This document shows positions 33,361-44,000 of a stretch of DNA of 64,000 bases, in pieces. The notes beneath the pieces were generated by a model, which was not told where the DNA came from, did not search any database, and saw only the letters and a list, made by a program, of their open reading frames with translations. Location of the stretch: positions 83,894 through 147,893 of the forward strand of contig VWVT01000017.1 of assembly GCA_008638415.1 (NCBI GenBank). Direction: 5' to 3'. The stretch's first letter is position 1, and every line of letters starts with the position of its first letter. The position numbers and the translations under genes were made by a program. Origin of the DNA: Nocardiopsis sinuspersici. Lineage in GTDB: Bacteria > Actinomycetota > Actinomycetes > Streptosporangiales > Streptosporangiaceae.

Positions 33361-34170
33361 TCAACAGGACTCGCGGAGGTGGCCCTCCTCTCCCGGGACG
33401 AGCAGGTCGCGGTCGCGCAGGATGGTGCGGGACGGTGTGCCCGGAGCGCCGCAGGCCTGCGCGAGGGAGGAACCGAGCGTGTCCGGGTACTCGACCACGA
33501 GGACGCCGTCACCGTAGGCGCCGGTGTAGGCGCCGCACTCGTCGAAGGCCACGCACTCCTCGGCCACCGCGAAGTCGAAGCCCGCCTCCCCACGTGCCCG
33601 GCCGGTGGTCTCGGCGGCGTTCTTCTGGGCCGCGGCCAGCCCCCGGCCGTGGGCGGCGGCGACCAGTTCGGCGGCCAGTGCCAGGTTGTCGTCCGCGGTC
33701 AGCGCACCGCCCGAGCGGGTGAAGGAGTCCAGGTTGTCGAACTCCACGGCGTCGAAGCCCCTCTCGGCGCAGGTGGCGACGGTCTCCCCCACCACGCGGG
33801 CGATCTCCTCCCGCGCGTCGGCGGTGGAGGTGTCCAGCAGCATCTCGTCCGGCCAGTCCGGGTCGGCGACGGGATCGCCGCCGGTGTCGCGCAGGAGCAG
33901 GCCGGGGTGTTCGGAGAGCCAGAGGTCGCGCTCCTGGGGCTGGGTCTGGAAACCGTTGACGTAGCAGACGGAGTACAGGCCCGCGGCGGGCTCGTCGGTG
34001 GCGTCGCGGACCACCGTGGCCACTCCGGCGGCCGGGGTGTACGCACCGCCGAGCTGGTAGTCGAACGGGCCCTTCGGCGGGGGCTCCGGGACCGGGACGG
34101 CGGCCGTGGAAGCGCATCCCGCGCACAGTACGGCCAGGAGGAGCGCCGCCGCTCGTGTGGTGTCGGCCAT
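33361..34170 (-). CDS. Predicted lipoprotein of the GH114 (endo-alpha-1,4-polygalactosaminidase-like) fold
   Basis: 269 residues. The N-terminus is a lipoprotein-type signal with Cys19 in LCAGC. FDYQLGGAYTP near residue 36, the YVNGFQTQP strand and FDAVEFDNLDSFTRSGG (a D-x-x-E-x-D-N acid cluster) match the GH114 TIM-barrel family, whose fungal and bacterial members cleave galactosaminogalactan. The acidic residues in VEFDN and AEECVAFDEC are plausible catalysts. The exact substrate in this organism is unknown. It is divergent from the TetR-ABC operon, so it may share its palindrome-containing control region. Confidence 0.72.
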   Translation of the reverse strand: MADTTRAAALLLAVLCAGCASTAAVPVPEPPPKGPFDYQLGGAYTPAAGVATVVRDATDEPAAGLYSVCYVNGFQTQPQERDLWLSEHPGLLLRDTGGDPVADPDWPDEMLLDTSTADAREEIARVVGETVATCAERGFDAVEFDNLDSFTRSGGALTADDNLALAAELVAAAHGRGLAAAQKNAAETTGRARGEAGFDFAVAEECVAFDECGAYTGAYGDGVLVVEYPDTLGSSLAQACGAPGTPSRTILRDRDLLVPGEEGHLRESC

Positions 34171-34194
34171 GGCCGGAGTCTAGCGCCTTGATTA

Positions 34195-34215
34195 AATACG
34201 GTACAGCACCGTATT
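34195..34215. promoter_or_regulatory. TetR-type operator of the ABC exporter operon
   Basis: Inverted repeat AATACGGT-ACAGC-ACCGTATT, 8-base perfect arms with a five-base spacer, 45 bases upstream of the TetR gene and between it and the lipoprotein gene. A good candidate for autorepression of the operon. Confidence 0.7.
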
Positions 34216-34259
34216 GTAACCAGAGGTGCCGCGACCGCCGGCACCGGAGGAGGACGCAC

Positions 34260-34847
34260 ATGCCGCCCACACCCGGTCGGCCCCGCAGCGCGGAGGCCGA
34301 CAGGGCCGTCCTCGGCGCCGCTCTGGAACTGCTGGTCGAGCACGGTGTCGAGGGCACCAGCATCGAGAAGGTCGCCCAGCGGGCGGGCGTCACCCGGGCC
34401 ACCGTCTACCGGCGGTACCCGGACAAGACGCGGCTGCTCCTGGCCGCGCTCCTGGAAGGCCTCCGGACGCCCTCGGACCTGCCCGAGTGCGACAGCGTCG
34501 AGGAGATGCTGTCCATGTGGGCCCAGGGCCTGGGCGGGCCGGACGCCGCAGGAGGGCGCCGCCTGCTCCGCCGCCTGATGACCGGCCTGCACGACCACCC
34601 CGAGCTCCACCGGGCCTACCGGGAGGCCGGCATCGCGCGCCGCGAGCGGTGGATCCGCTCCACCCTGGAGCGGGCCCGGGAGCGCGGTGAGTTCCCCCCG
34701 GACGCCGACCTCGCGGTCGTCGGGGAGATCCTCACCAGCGCGGTCACCACCCATCTCCTCACCCGGCCCGACACCTGCACGGTACGAGAGGTCGAGGACC
34801 ACCTCCTCGCGGTGCTCCACCACACCTGCTACCGGAGGACACCATGA
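34260..34847 (+). CDS. TetR-family transcriptional regulator of the downstream exporter
   Basis: 195 residues from the ATG at 34260 after [31 protein letters not shown], then the helical regulatory domain. Its stop overlaps the ATPase start (ATGA), so it is the first gene of a three-gene operon. The operator at 34195-34215 lies just upstream. Confidence 0.9.
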   Translation: MPPTPGRPRSAEADRAVLGAALELLVEHGVEGTSIEKVAQRAGVTRATVYRRYPDKTRLLLAALLEGLRTPSDLPECDSVEEMLSMWAQGLGGPDAAGGRRLLRRLMTGLHDHPELHRAYREAGIARRERWIRSTLERARERGEFPPDADLAVVGEILTSAVTTHLLTRPDTCTVREVEDHLLAVLHHTCYRRTP

Positions 34848-35737
34848 CCACGGCCGTCTCCGCCGTCGACCTCACCAAGGCCTACGGGCCGACACGGGCC
34901 CTGGACGGCCTCGACCTCACCGTGCGTTCCGGAGAGGTCCACGGCTTCCTCGGCCCCAACGGCGCGGGCAAGTCCACCGCCATCCGGATCCTGCTCGGCC
35001 TCGTCCGCGCCGACGGCGGAGCCGCCGCGGTGCTCGGCGGCGACCCGTGGCGCGACTCCGTCGCACTGCACCGCCGGCTGGCCTACGTGCCGGGCGACGT
35101 GGAGCTGTGGCCCGACCTCACCGGCGGTGAGATCATCGACCTGCTCGGCCGCCTGCGCGGCGGCGCGGTCGCCGCCCGGCGCGACGCGCTGGTCGAGCGG
35201 TTCGACCTGGACCCCACGCGCAGGGCACGGACCTACTCCAAGGGCAACCGGCAAAAGGTCGCGCTCGTGGCCGCGCTGGCCTCCGACGTCGAACTGCTCC
35301 TGCTCGACGAGCCGACCTCCGGCCTGGACCCCCTCATGGAGGCCGTGTTCCAGCAGGTCGTCGGGGAGCTGCGCGGGGAGGAGCGCACCGTTCTGCTCTC
35401 CAGCCACATCCTGTCCCAGGTAGAGAAGCTCGCCGACCGGGTCAGCATCATCCGCCGGGGCCGCGTCGTGCAGTCCGGCACCCTGGCCGAGATGCGCCAC
35501 CTCACCCGCACCGCCGTCGAGGCCACCACCGCCGCGCCCGCCGACGGGCTCGACCGGCTCCCGGGCGTGCACGGCCTGGAGGCCACCGGGACACGGGTGC
35601 GCTTCGACGTGGACGGCGACCACCTCGACGGCGCCCTCAAGCACCTCGGGGGCTTCGGCGTCCTCTCGCTCAGCAGCCACCCGCCCACGCTGGAGGAGCT
35701 CATGCTCCGCCACTACGGGGACGGGGAGGCGGCGTGA
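34844..35737 (+). CDS. ABC transporter ATP-binding protein (drug-exporter type)
   Basis: 297 residues. Walker [10 protein letters not shown] at about 38-46, signature YSKGNRQKV (a variant of LSGGQ common in DrrA-like exporters), Walker [14 protein letters not shown] and H-loop [14 protein letters not shown]. The C-terminal 80 residues form the regulatory extension typical of DrrA-type ATPases. Coupled to the permease by overlapping stop and start (GTGA). Supplies ATP for export by the membrane partner. Confidence 0.93.
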   Translation: MTTAVSAVDLTKAYGPTRALDGLDLTVRSGEVHGFLGPNGAGKSTAIRILLGLVRADGGAAAVLGGDPWRDSVALHRRLAYVPGDVELWPDLTGGEIIDLLGRLRGGAVAARRDALVERFDLDPTRRARTYSKGNRQKVALVAALASDVELLLLDEPTSGLDPLMEAVFQQVVGELRGEERTVLLSSHILSQVEKLADRVSIIRRGRVVQSGTLAEMRHLTRTAVEATTAAPADGLDRLPGVHGLEATGTRVRFDVDGDHLDGALKHLGGFGVLSLSSHPPTLEELMLRHYGDGEAA

Positions 35738-37368
35738 CCGCCACCGGCGCGCCGTCGCCGGGCCGCACCGCCCCCGCGGCCGGCGGAGCGGCGGCCGGGA
35801 CCGGCGCACTGGTCCGGCTCGCCCTGCGCCGCGACCGGATCCGCCTGCCGGCCTGGCTGCTCGGCATCACGGTCTTCGTGCCCTACTTCTACACCGTCCT
35901 GGGCGTCGTCAGCCCGACCCAGGAGGCGCTGGAGGAGTCCACGGCCCTCATGGACAGCCCCATGGTGCGGCTGTTCGCCGGGCCCTACTTCGGGTTCGGG
36001 GAGGTCACCCTCCAGCGCTCCTTCCTGGTCTACCTCCCGGAGTTCCTGCTCGCCGCAGCGGTGATGAGCGTCCTGCTCGTCGCCCGGCACACCCGGGGCG
36101 AGGAGCAGAGCGGCCGCGCCGAACTCGTACGCGCCTCGGCGGTGGGCCGCCACGCCCAGCTCACCGCGGCGCTGGCCGTCGCGGTGCTCGCCAACACCGC
36201 CCTCGGCCTGCTCATCGCCCTGGCCATGGTCGCGCTGGCCTTCCCCGCCGGCTCCGGTCTGCTGTTCGGCGCCGCCGTCGCGGCGACGGGCCTGTCCTTC
36301 GCCGGGATCACCGCGGTCACCGCCCAGCTCGGCGAGAGCTCCCGGACCGCCTCGGGGCTCGCCTCGGCCGCGCTGCCGGCCGCCTGGATGCTGCGGGCCG
36401 TCGGCGCCGTCCAGGACGAGGCCGGCGGCTGGGCCACCTGGCTGTCCCCCCTGGGATGGCCGCAGCTGACCCGGATCCTGGACGACGAGCGCTGGTGGCC
36501 GCTGGCCCTGTCGGTGCTCCTCTTCGCGGCGGGGGCGGCCGCCTCCTACGCGCTCGCCGAGCGCAGGGACCTCGGCGGCGGCTTCGTCGGCACGCGCCCC
36601 GGCCGGTCCACGGCCGCCCCGTGGCTGCGGTCGCCGCTGGCCCTGGCCTGGCGGCTCCAGCGCCGCACGGTGGCGTGGTGGGGCACGGCGGTGTTCGCCG
36701 CCTCCCTGTGCTACGGCGGCCTGGGCGGCGCCATGGACGAGGGCGCCGTCGACCTGCCCGCGGAGGTGGTCGGCGGGCCGGCGGTGGACGTGCTCGACGG
36801 CTACCTCAGCATCATGACCGTCTCGATGGTCTTCGTCGTGTGCTTCTTCGCCGTCGTCTCCGTGCGGGGCCTGCGCCGCGACGAGACCAGCGGACGCGCC
36901 GTCGCGGTGCTCACCGCGGCGACGGGCCGGGCCGCGTGGACGGGTACGTCACTCCTGGTCACCGCGGTCTCGGGAGTCGCGCTGGTGGCCCTGGTCGGGC
37001 TGGGGACCGGCCTGGGCGCCGCCGCCTCCGTCGGGGACGGATCGCTGCTTCCCGTCCTGCTCGGCGCCGCCCTCGCACGCGCGCCGGAGGTCCTCCTGAC
37101 CGCGGGGCTGGCCGCGGCCCTGCTCGGATGGGCGCCCCGGGCCTTCGGTGCGGTCTGGGCGGTGGTCGTCTACGGCGTCTGCCTGCGGTTCTTCGCGCCC
37201 GACCTCGGCTGGCCGGACCGACTGCTGGCCACCTCGCCCTACAACCACGTTCCGCGCGTACCCGTGGAGGAGCCCGCGCTCGTCCCGACCGCGGTGCTGA
37301 CCGTGCTCGCCGTGGCGCTGGCCGCGCTCGGCGTGTGGGGCTTCGGCCGACGGGACCTGGACGGGTAG
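35734..37368 (+). CDS. ABC-2-type permease, putative antibiotic exporter (COG3559-like)
   Basis: 544 residues from GTG 35734, with about twelve hydrophobic segments in two halves of six, i.e. two fused ABC-2 permeases. The layout, with the [13 protein letters not shown] start, is that of the group annotated as exporters of polyketide antibiotics. It forms the membrane part of a transporter with the preceding ATPase. The substrate is unknown; there is no biosynthetic cluster nearby. It ends just before the bidirectional terminator at 37372-37410, convergent with proB. Confidence 0.85.
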   Translation: MTATGAPSPGRTAPAAGGAAAGTGALVRLALRRDRIRLPAWLLGITVFVPYFYTVLGVVSPTQEALEESTALMDSPMVRLFAGPYFGFGEVTLQRSFLVYLPEFLLAAAVMSVLLVARHTRGEEQSGRAELVRASAVGRHAQLTAALAVAVLANTALGLLIALAMVALAFPAGSGLLFGAAVAATGLSFAGITAVTAQLGESSRTASGLASAALPAAWMLRAVGAVQDEAGGWATWLSPLGWPQLTRILDDERWWPLALSVLLFAAGAAASYALAERRDLGGGFVGTRPGRSTAAPWLRSPLALAWRLQRRTVAWWGTAVFAASLCYGGLGGAMDEGAVDLPAEVVGGPAVDVLDGYLSIMTVSMVFVVCFFAVVSVRGLRRDETSGRAVAVLTAATGRAAWTGTSLLVTAVSGVALVALVGLGTGLGAAASVGDGSLLPVLLGAALARAPEVLLTAGLAAALLGWAPRAFGAVWAVVVYGVCLRFFAPDLGWPDRLLATSPYNHVPRVPVEEPALVPTAVLTVLAVALAALGVWGFGRRDLDG

Positions 37369-37371
37369 CCG

Positions 37372-37410
37372 CCGTCCGTGCGGCGGCCGCGCCGACCGCC
37401 GCACGGACGG
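37372..37410. terminator. Bidirectional terminator between the exporter operon and proB
   Basis: Perfect 15-bp stem CCGTCCGTGCGGCGG/CCGCCGCACGGACGG with a nine-base loop, exactly filling the convergent gap. Confidence 0.75.
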
Positions 37411-37411
37411 G

Positions 37412-38569
37412 CTACAGGACCACCAGGTCGTCCCGGTGCACGAGTTCGCGCTCGTAGGAGGGCCCCATCTCCCGGGCCAGCCAGCGGGTGGACCGTCCCA
37501 TCAGGTCGGGTACCTCGGCCGCGTCGTAGTTGACGAGCCCGCGCGCGACCACACCGCCCTGTTCGTCGCACAGGTCCACCGGGTCGCCCGCGCTGAAGTC
37601 GCCGGTCACCCGCACCACGCCGGCGGGCAGCAGGGACGCCTTCTCCCGCACCACCGCCGCGACCGCGCCGGGGTCCAGGACCAGGCTGCCCCGCCCCGCG
37701 GTGGCGTGTGCCAGCCACAGCTGGCGGGCGGATGGGCGCCGCCCTCCGCCCGGGGAGAACAGGGTGCCCACGCGGTCGCCCCCCAGGGCCGCGCGGGCGT
37801 TGGCGGCGGAGGTCAGCACGGTGTGCACCCCCGCCTCCGTGGCGATCCGCGCGGAGGCCACCTTGGTGACCATCCCGCCGGTGCCCACGCCCCGCCTCCC
37901 CGTGCTGCCGATGTCGATCCCGTCCAGGTCGGCGGGGCCGCGCACCAGGCTGACCACCGACGATCCCTGCGCGGAGGGGTCGCCGTCGTAGAGGGCGTCC
38001 ACGTCCGACAGCAGCACCAGCGCGTCGGCGCGCATCAGGTGCGCCACCAGGGCCGCCAGCCGGTCGTTGTCGCCGAACCGCAGCTCGTCGGTGGCCACCG
38101 TGTCGTTCTCGTTGACGATCGGCACGGCGCCGATGTCCAGCAGGCGGCGCAGCGTGCGCTGGGCGTTGCGGTGCTGCACCCGGCGCATCATGTCCTCCAC
38201 CGTGAGCAGGACCTGGGCTGCGGTGAGGCCGTGTCCGGCCAGTTCGGCCGTGTACGCGGCCAGCAGCAGCCCCTGTCCCACGCTCGCGGCGGCCTGCTGC
38301 GAGGCCAGGTCGCGGGGGCGGCGGGCCATTCCGAGCGGGGTCATCCCGGCCGCGACCGCACCGGAGGAGACCAGGATCACCTCCTGTCCGGTGGCGCGTC
38401 GCTCCGCCAGCACCCGGACCAGGTCGCGGATGCGGCCGGAGTCGATCCGGCCGTCGGGGGTCGTCAGCGACGACGACCCCACCTTGACCACGACCCGGCC
38501 CGCGGCGGCCACCGCCGCGCGGCCCGCGGCCTCCGGGGAGGCGGTCTCTTCCAGTTCTGTGCTGTGCAC
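37412..38569 (-). CDS. proB: Glutamate 5-kinase
   Basis: Start set at the GTG at 38569 (VHSTELEE), with GGAAAG upstream; the frame extends further but loses homology. 385 residues: the amino-acid kinase domain with VVVKVGSSSLTT and ILVSSGAVAAGM, the substrate segment PIVNENDTVATDELRFGDND, and the GTGGMVTKVASARIA block, then a C-terminal PUA domain from about residue 290. It phosphorylates glutamate to glutamyl-5-phosphate, the first and feedback-inhibited step of proline synthesis. It lies 82 bases from obgE. proA is separated from it by about 7.4 kb. Confidence 0.96.
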   Translation of the reverse strand: MHSTELEETASPEAAGRAAVAAAGRVVVKVGSSSLTTPDGRIDSGRIRDLVRVLAERRATGQEVILVSSGAVAAGMTPLGMARRPRDLASQQAAASVGQGLLLAAYTAELAGHGLTAAQVLLTVEDMMRRVQHRNAQRTLRRLLDIGAVPIVNENDTVATDELRFGDNDRLAALVAHLMRADALVLLSDVDALYDGDPSAQGSSVVSLVRGPADLDGIDIGSTGRRGVGTGGMVTKVASARIATEAGVHTVLTSAANARAALGGDRVGTLFSPGGGRRPSARQLWLAHATAGRGSLVLDPGAVAAVVREKASLLPAGVVRVTGDFSAGDPVDLCDEQGGVVARGLVNYDAAEVPDLMGRSTRWLAREMGPSYERELVHRDDLVVL

Positions 38570-38651
38570 CGTGAGGGGCTTTCCATCCAGTGGCGCGGCG
38601 TCCGGCACCGCGCTCGTGCCTGTTCGGCCGGGCCGTCGGTCCCCGCGCGGA

Positions 38652-40016
38652 TCAGCCCAGCCGGGCGTCGGTTCCGCGCGGGCCGGACGGGACGATCTCG
38701 GCGTCCGTGGAGGTGTCCCAGTCGAAGACCACGGAGTCCTCCTCGGTGCCGATACGCACCTCGGCGCCCTCGGTGGCACCGGCCTTGGCCAGCTCCTCCT
38801 CGATACCGATGCGGTTGAGGCGCTCGGCGAGGTAGCCCACGGCCTCGTCGTTGGAGAAGTCGGTCTGGCGCACCCACCGGGCGGGCTTGTCGCCACGCAC
38901 CTCGAAGGTGTTGTCGCCCAGCGGCACCACCTGGAAGGGGATGTCGCCGATCATCTTGGGCCGGAGCACGATCCGGGTGGGCTCGGCCGCGGGCGTGGCC
39001 TTACGGGCCGCCGCGACCTGTTCCGCCAGGGCGAAGGACAGTTCGCGCAGGCCCTCGCGGGAGGCCGCGGAGACCTCCATGACCTGGTAGCCGCGCTCGA
39101 CCAGTATCGGGGTGACCAGGTCGGCCAGGTCGCGCGCCTCGGGAACGTCGACCTTGTTCAGGGCGACCAGGCGCGGCCGGTCGGACAGGTCCACGCCGGC
39201 GCGCTCACCGTAGGCGGACAGCTCCGCCTCCAGGGCCTCCAGGTCGCTGACCGGGTCGCGTCCCTGCTCGTAGGTGGCGCAGTCCAGCACGTGCAGGAGG
39301 GTGGAGCAGCGCTCGATGTGGCGCAGGAACTCCAGGCCCAGGCCCCTGCCGTCGCTGGCGCCGGGGATGAGCCCGGGCACGTCGGCGATGACGTACTGGA
39401 CGCTGCCCGCCTCCACCACGCCCAGGTTGGGCACGAGGGTGGTGAAGGGGTAGTCGGCGATCTTGGGGCGGGCCGCGGACATCGCGGCGATCAGGGACGA
39501 CTTGCCCGCGCTGGGGAAGCCCACCAGGCCGACGTCGGCGATGGTCTTCATCTCCAGGCGCACGTCGAAGCCCTCGCCCTCCTCGCCCTTGAGGGCGAAG
39601 CCGGGCGCCTTGCGCTTCTTGGAGGCCAGCGCGGCGTTGCCCAGGCCGCCGCTGCCGCCCTGGGCGAGCACCAGGCGGGTGCCGTGGCCGACGAGGTCGG
39701 CGACGACCTCTCCGTCCACACGGGTGACCACGGTGCCGTCGGGCACCGCGAGGACGAGGTCCTCGCCGTTGGCCCCGGCGCGGTGGCCGCCCTGTCCGGG
39801 CGTGCCGTTGCGGGCGCTGCGGTGCGGGCGGCGCTGGTAGTCCAGCAGGGTCGCGGTCTGGGTGTCGACCTCCAGGACCACGTCACCGCCCCGGCCGCCG
39901 TTGCCGCCGTCCGGGCCGCCCAGCGGTTTGAACTTCTCACGGTGCACGGAGGCACAGCCATGCCCGCCGTTCCCGGCCTTGACGTGCAAGACCGCCTCGT
40001 CGACGAAGTCAGGCAT
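38652..40016 (-). CDS. obgE: GTPase Obg
   Basis: 454 residues from ATG 40016 after GGGGAGAG. The Gly-rich Obg domain occupies about 1-158 ([28 protein letters not shown]). The G domain follows: P-loop GFPSAGKSS near 166, G3 [10 protein letters not shown]4 NKVD and G5 SAASREGL. The C-terminal OCT domain (about 345-425) ends in an acidic tail. It acts in 50S ribosome maturation and stress or (p)ppGpp responses. Canonical order rplU-rpmA-obgE-proB is kept; the hairpin at 40091-40116 separates it from rpmA. Confidence 0.97.
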   Translation of the reverse strand: MPDFVDEAVLHVKAGNGGHGCASVHREKFKPLGGPDGGNGGRGGDVVLEVDTQTATLLDYQRRPHRSARNGTPGQGGHRAGANGEDLVLAVPDGTVVTRVDGEVVADLVGHGTRLVLAQGGSGGLGNAALASKKRKAPGFALKGEEGEGFDVRLEMKTIADVGLVGFPSAGKSSLIAAMSAARPKIADYPFTTLVPNLGVVEAGSVQYVIADVPGLIPGASDGRGLGLEFLRHIERCSTLLHVLDCATYEQGRDPVSDLEALEAELSAYGERAGVDLSDRPRLVALNKVDVPEARDLADLVTPILVERGYQVMEVSAASREGLRELSFALAEQVAAARKATPAAEPTRIVLRPKMIGDIPFQVVPLGDNTFEVRGDKPARWVRQTDFSNDEAVGYLAERLNRIGIEEELAKAGATEGAEVRIGTEEDSVVFDWDTSTDAEIVPSGPRGTDARLG

Positions 40017-40090
40017 AACTCTCCCCGTTACTCTCCGGCCCCCGGCGAGGGCCTGGACGAACACGTGTGTCACCCAGTGACAACGCGAGA

Positions 40091-40116
40091 GGCGGGCCAG
40101 TGTTCCCTGGCCCGCC
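40091..40116 (-). terminator. Hairpin between rpmA and obgE (attenuator or terminator)
   Basis: Perfect 10-bp stem GGCGGGCCAG/CTGGCCCGCC with a six-base loop 28 bases beyond the rpmA stop and 75 bases before obgE. It could reduce read-through, so that ribosomal proteins are made in excess over the GTPase. Confidence 0.6.
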
Positions 40117-40143
40117 CCACCTTCACAACGTCCGTGCGCGACC

Positions 40144-40404
40144 CTACTCGGCCGCGACGGGAACGATGTTCACGGCCTTGCGGCCGCGGAAGCTGCCGAA
40201 CTTGACCTGACCGGCGACCAGCGCGAACAGCGTGTCGTCGCCACCGCGGCCGACGTTGGCGCCGGGGTGGAACTTGGTGCCGCGCTGACGGATCAGGATC
40301 TCGCCAGCCGAGACGGCCTGACCACCGAAGCGCTTGACGCCGAGGCGCTTGGCGTTCGAGTCACGACCGTTACGGCTGGACGAAGCGCCCTTCTTGTGTG
40401 CCAT
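40144..40404 (-). CDS. rpmA: 50S ribosomal protein L27
   Basis: 86 residues starting [20 protein letters not shown], the family signature, with the conserved [21 protein letters not shown] core. No N-terminal extension is cleaved as in Firmicutes. It is 13 bases downstream of rplU and co-transcribed with it. Confidence 0.98.
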   Translation of the reverse strand: MAHKKGASSSRNGRDSNAKRLGVKRFGGQAVSAGEILIRQRGTKFHPGANVGRGGDDTLFALVAGQVKFGSFRGRKAVNIVPVAAE

Positions 40405-40417
40405 TTCTCCAGGCCTC

Positions 40418-40729
40418 CTACTTCGCCGCGATGCCGGTGACGCGCACCTGGGTGTGCTTCTGGCGGTGTCCCTGGCGCTTCTTGTAACCGGTCTTGTTCT
40501 TGTACTTCATGATGTTGATCTTGGGGCCCTTGGTCTCACCGAGGATCTCGGCGGTGACCGAGTAGCCGCTCAGTTTGTCCGCGTCGCTGATGACGTTGCC
40601 GTCCTCCACGACGAGGATGGGCTGCCACGTGATGGTGGCGCCGGTCTCCTCGGAAACCTTGTCGATGTTCAGGACGTCATCGACAGACACCTTCTCCTGT
40701 CGGCCGCCCGCTCGCACGATCGCGTACAC
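40418..40729 (-). CDS. rplU: 50S ribosomal protein L21
   Basis: 103 residues from GTG 40729 ([14 protein letters not shown], usual start YAIV.AGGKQ), with AGAGAG upstream. The [20 protein letters not shown] end is the conserved rRNA-binding segment. The longer open frame upstream to 40981 is the non-coding leader. Confidence 0.97.
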   Translation of the reverse strand: MYAIVRAGGRQEKVSVDDVLNIDKVSEETGATITWQPILVVEDGNVISDADKLSGYSVTAEILGETKGPKINIMKYKNKTGYKKRQGHRQKHTQVRVTGIAAK

Positions 40730-41084
40730 CGGGTAACTCTCTTCCTGCTCGCTCAACGAATAATGCTCGGGACCATCCCCGAGACGTGAGGTCCGGGGTC
40801 CGGGTCCGGCAGTGCCTGTGCCCAGGCCCGCCGGGAGGTCCGTCCCCGTGGGTGGGGAGGAGCCTCGTTCCACGATCCACTGATCGCCTGTAGCGGGGCG
40901 CGGGGATCCGAGGGAAACAAACCCTGCGTGGAGAGCACTTCGGTGTCGGGGCGCGCGATGTGGTGGAGCGCGCCGACGCACCGTCCATCAGATTACCACT
41001 GGCCCGCCACAGGCCTGCACACGTGCCGTGGTCCGGACCGGACATGTGCCCGGTCCGGACCACGGCGGGGCTGCCGCCCCTGGC
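40730..41084. other. Leader/promoter region of rplU and terminator region of the RNase E/G gene
   Basis: No gene is supported in these 355 bases. The half next to rplU contains the leader, and the part next to the RNase gene contains the hairpin at 41026-41065. The middle, about 40780-41020, shows no obvious structure. Confidence 0.5.
41026..41065 (-). terminator. Strong hairpin terminator of the RNase E/G gene
   Basis: Perfect 16-bp stem CCGTGGTCCGGACCGG/CCGGTCCGGACCACGG with an eight-base loop, 20 bases beyond the stop. There is no U-tract. Confidence 0.75.
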
Positions 41085-44000
41085 TCAGCCCGCGTCCACG
41101 GCGGTCGGCGGGGTGGCCGCCGCCTTGGTACGCCGGGTACGGCGCCGCTTGGGCCGCTCCGCGGCCTCGTCGTCGCCCTCGGCCGGGGCGGACGTCTCCT
41201 CGGCGGCGTCCGCGCCACCGCCGTCCGCCGCCGGGGACCCACCCTCGTCGGCCGCCGCGCGGGCGGACCGGCGGGTGGTGCGCCGGCTGCGGGTCTTCTT
41301 GGCCGGGGCCTCCTCCTCCGCCTCGGGGGCCTTCTCCCCAGAAGGGGCGGAGGCCTCCACCGGAGCGGCCTCGGCCGCGGTGATCTCCTCCTGCTCCTGC
41401 GCGGCCGCCTCGGCGGCCTTACGGGAACGGGAGGCCCGCTTTCGGGTCTTCTTGGCGGGCTCGGCCTCGGCCTCGGCGGCCGGCGCCTCCTCCACCTGCT
41501 CGGGCTCGGGCTCCGCCGCCTTCACGTCAGCGGCCTGCTCGGGCCTGTCAGCGGACTCCTCCGCCTTCTCCGCCTTGGAGTCCTTGTCGGGCTCGCCCTT
41601 GCCCTTCTTCTTCTTGCGGCCGCCGCCGTTGCCTCCGCCGTTACCGCCGCCCTTGCCCTCGGCCGGGTCGAGGTCCAGCATCAGGCCGCGCCCGTTGCAG
41701 TGCTCGCAGCTGTGCGAGAACGCCTCCAGCAGGCCCTGGCCGACCCGCTTGCGGGTCATCTGGACCAGGCCCAGCGAGGTGACCTCGGCCACCTGGTGCT
41801 TGGTGCGGTCGCGCGAGAGGCACTCCAGCATGCGGCGCAGCACCAGGTCGCGGTTGGACTCCAGCACCATGTCGATGAAGTCGATGACGATGATGCCGCC
41901 GATGTCGCGCAACCGGAGCTGGCGGACGATCTCCTCCGCCGCCTCCAGGTTGTTCTTGGTGACCGTCTCCTCCAGGTTGCCGCCCTGGCCGGTGAACTTG
42001 CCGGTGTTGACGTCGACCACGGTCATGGCCTCGGTGCGGTCGATGACCAGCGAGCCGCCGCTGGGCAGCCAGACCTTGCGCTCCAGGGCCTTGTTGATCT
42101 GCTCGTCGATCCGGTAGGCGGCGAAGACGTCGCGGTCCTCACTCCAGTGCGAGAGGCGCTCGGCGAGGTTGGGCGCCACGTAGTCCACGTACTCGCGGAC
42201 GGTGGTCCAGGCCTCGTCGCCGGAGACGACCAGGCTGGAGAAGTCCTCGTTGAACACGTCGCGCACGACCCGCACCGTCAGGTCCGGCTCGCTGTTGAGC
42301 AGCGCCGGGGCGTTCGCCGACTTCGACTTGCGCTTGATGGAGTCCCACTGCTTGGCCAGGCGCGTGATGTCGCGCTCCAGCTCCTCCTCGCTGGCGCCCT
42401 CGGCGGCCGTGCGCACGATGACGCCCGCGCCGGAGGGCATGACCTTCTTGAGGATCTGCTTGAGGCGGGCGCGCTCCTTGTCGGGGAGCTTGCGGCTGAT
42501 GCCGGTCATCGAGCCGCCGGGCACGTACACCAGGTAGCGGCCGGGCAGGCTGACCTGGCTGGTCAGGCGGGCGCCCTTGTGGCCGACCGGGTCCTTGGTG
42601 ACCTGCACCAGGACCGACTGGCCGGACTTGAGCACCGACTCGATGCGCTTGGGCTGGCCGTCCAGGCCGAAGGAGTCCCAGTTGACCTCGCCCGCGTACA
42701 GGACGGCGTTGCGGCCCTTGCCGATGTCGACGAAGGCGGCCTCCATGGACGGCAGCACGTTCTGCACCCGGCCCAGGTACACGTTGCCCACGTAGGAGCG
42801 GTGCGTGGCACGGTCGACGTAGTGCTCGACGAGGATGTCGTCCTCGAGGACGGCGATCTGGGTGCGGTCGCCGATCCGGCGGACCACCAGGTCGCGCTTG
42901 ACCGCCTCCCGGCGGGCCAGGAACTCCGACTCGGTGACGATCGGGGGGCGGCGGCGGCCCTGCTCCCGGCCCTCACGGCGGCGCTGCTTCTTGGCCTCCA
43001 GGCGGGTGGAGCCGCGGACCGCCTGGACCTCGTCCTCGATGGGCTTCTCCTGGCGCGGCTCGCGCACCCGGACCACGGTGTTGGGCGGGTCGTCCCCGGT
43101 GGCGTCGGCGCCGTTGCCGGTGCTGGAGCGGCGGCGACGACGGCGGCGGCGACGGCTGCCGCGCTCGGACTCCTCGCCGAAGTCCTCACCCTGGTCGGCG
43201 GCCTGTCCGCCGTCCTCGCCGGAGCCGGCGTCCTTCTTGGACTCCTTCTGCTCCGCCTTCCTGTCGGCCTTCTTCTCGGCCCTCTCGGCGGCGGGCTCGG
43301 CGTCGTCCTCGCCCTCGTCCCCACGGGACCGGCCGCGCCCGCGGCCACCGCGACGGCGGCGGCGACGGCTGGGGCGGTCGCCCTCCTCACCGTTGTCCTC
43401 GGTGCCGGTGGACTCGGCCGTCTCCTCCCCGGACTCCTCGTCCTCGTCCTCGTCGGCACCGGTGTCGGCGCTCCGGACGGTCGCGGGGGCGGCGCTGGCC
43501 ACCGGGGGCTGGAAGAGCATGGCCGGCGACTGGAAGACGTTCCCGCCGGCGGACTCCTCGTCCTCCTGCTCGGGCTCCTCGGTGGCTTCGGCGGGCTCGG
43601 AGGTCCTGCTGGTCCCGGCGCCCTTGGCCCTACGGCCCCTGGCGGGCTCGGCCCCACCGGTCTCGGCGGAGCGGGTGCGCGAGCGGCCGCGGGAGCGGCT
43701 CCGGGCGGTGGAGGCGTCGTCACCCTCCTCGACCGGGGCCGCGGCCTCCTCAGCCCCGGGGCCCTCGGCTGGGACCGGAGCGGCGGTCTCCGCGGCGGCA
43801 CGGGTACGGCTACGCCGCGGCGGCGCCGCCACCTCCTCGTCGGGGCTGCCCGCGGCGCGCACGGTGCGCCTGCGCGAGGCGGGAGTGGTCACCGCGGTCT
43901 TGACCGTGCCCCCCTCGCCGGATCCGGCGAGGGAGGTGACGGGCATCGAGGGAGGGGTGAAGACGTCGTCCGGTTCGGGGGGTGGTCCGGCGGCGCGGCG

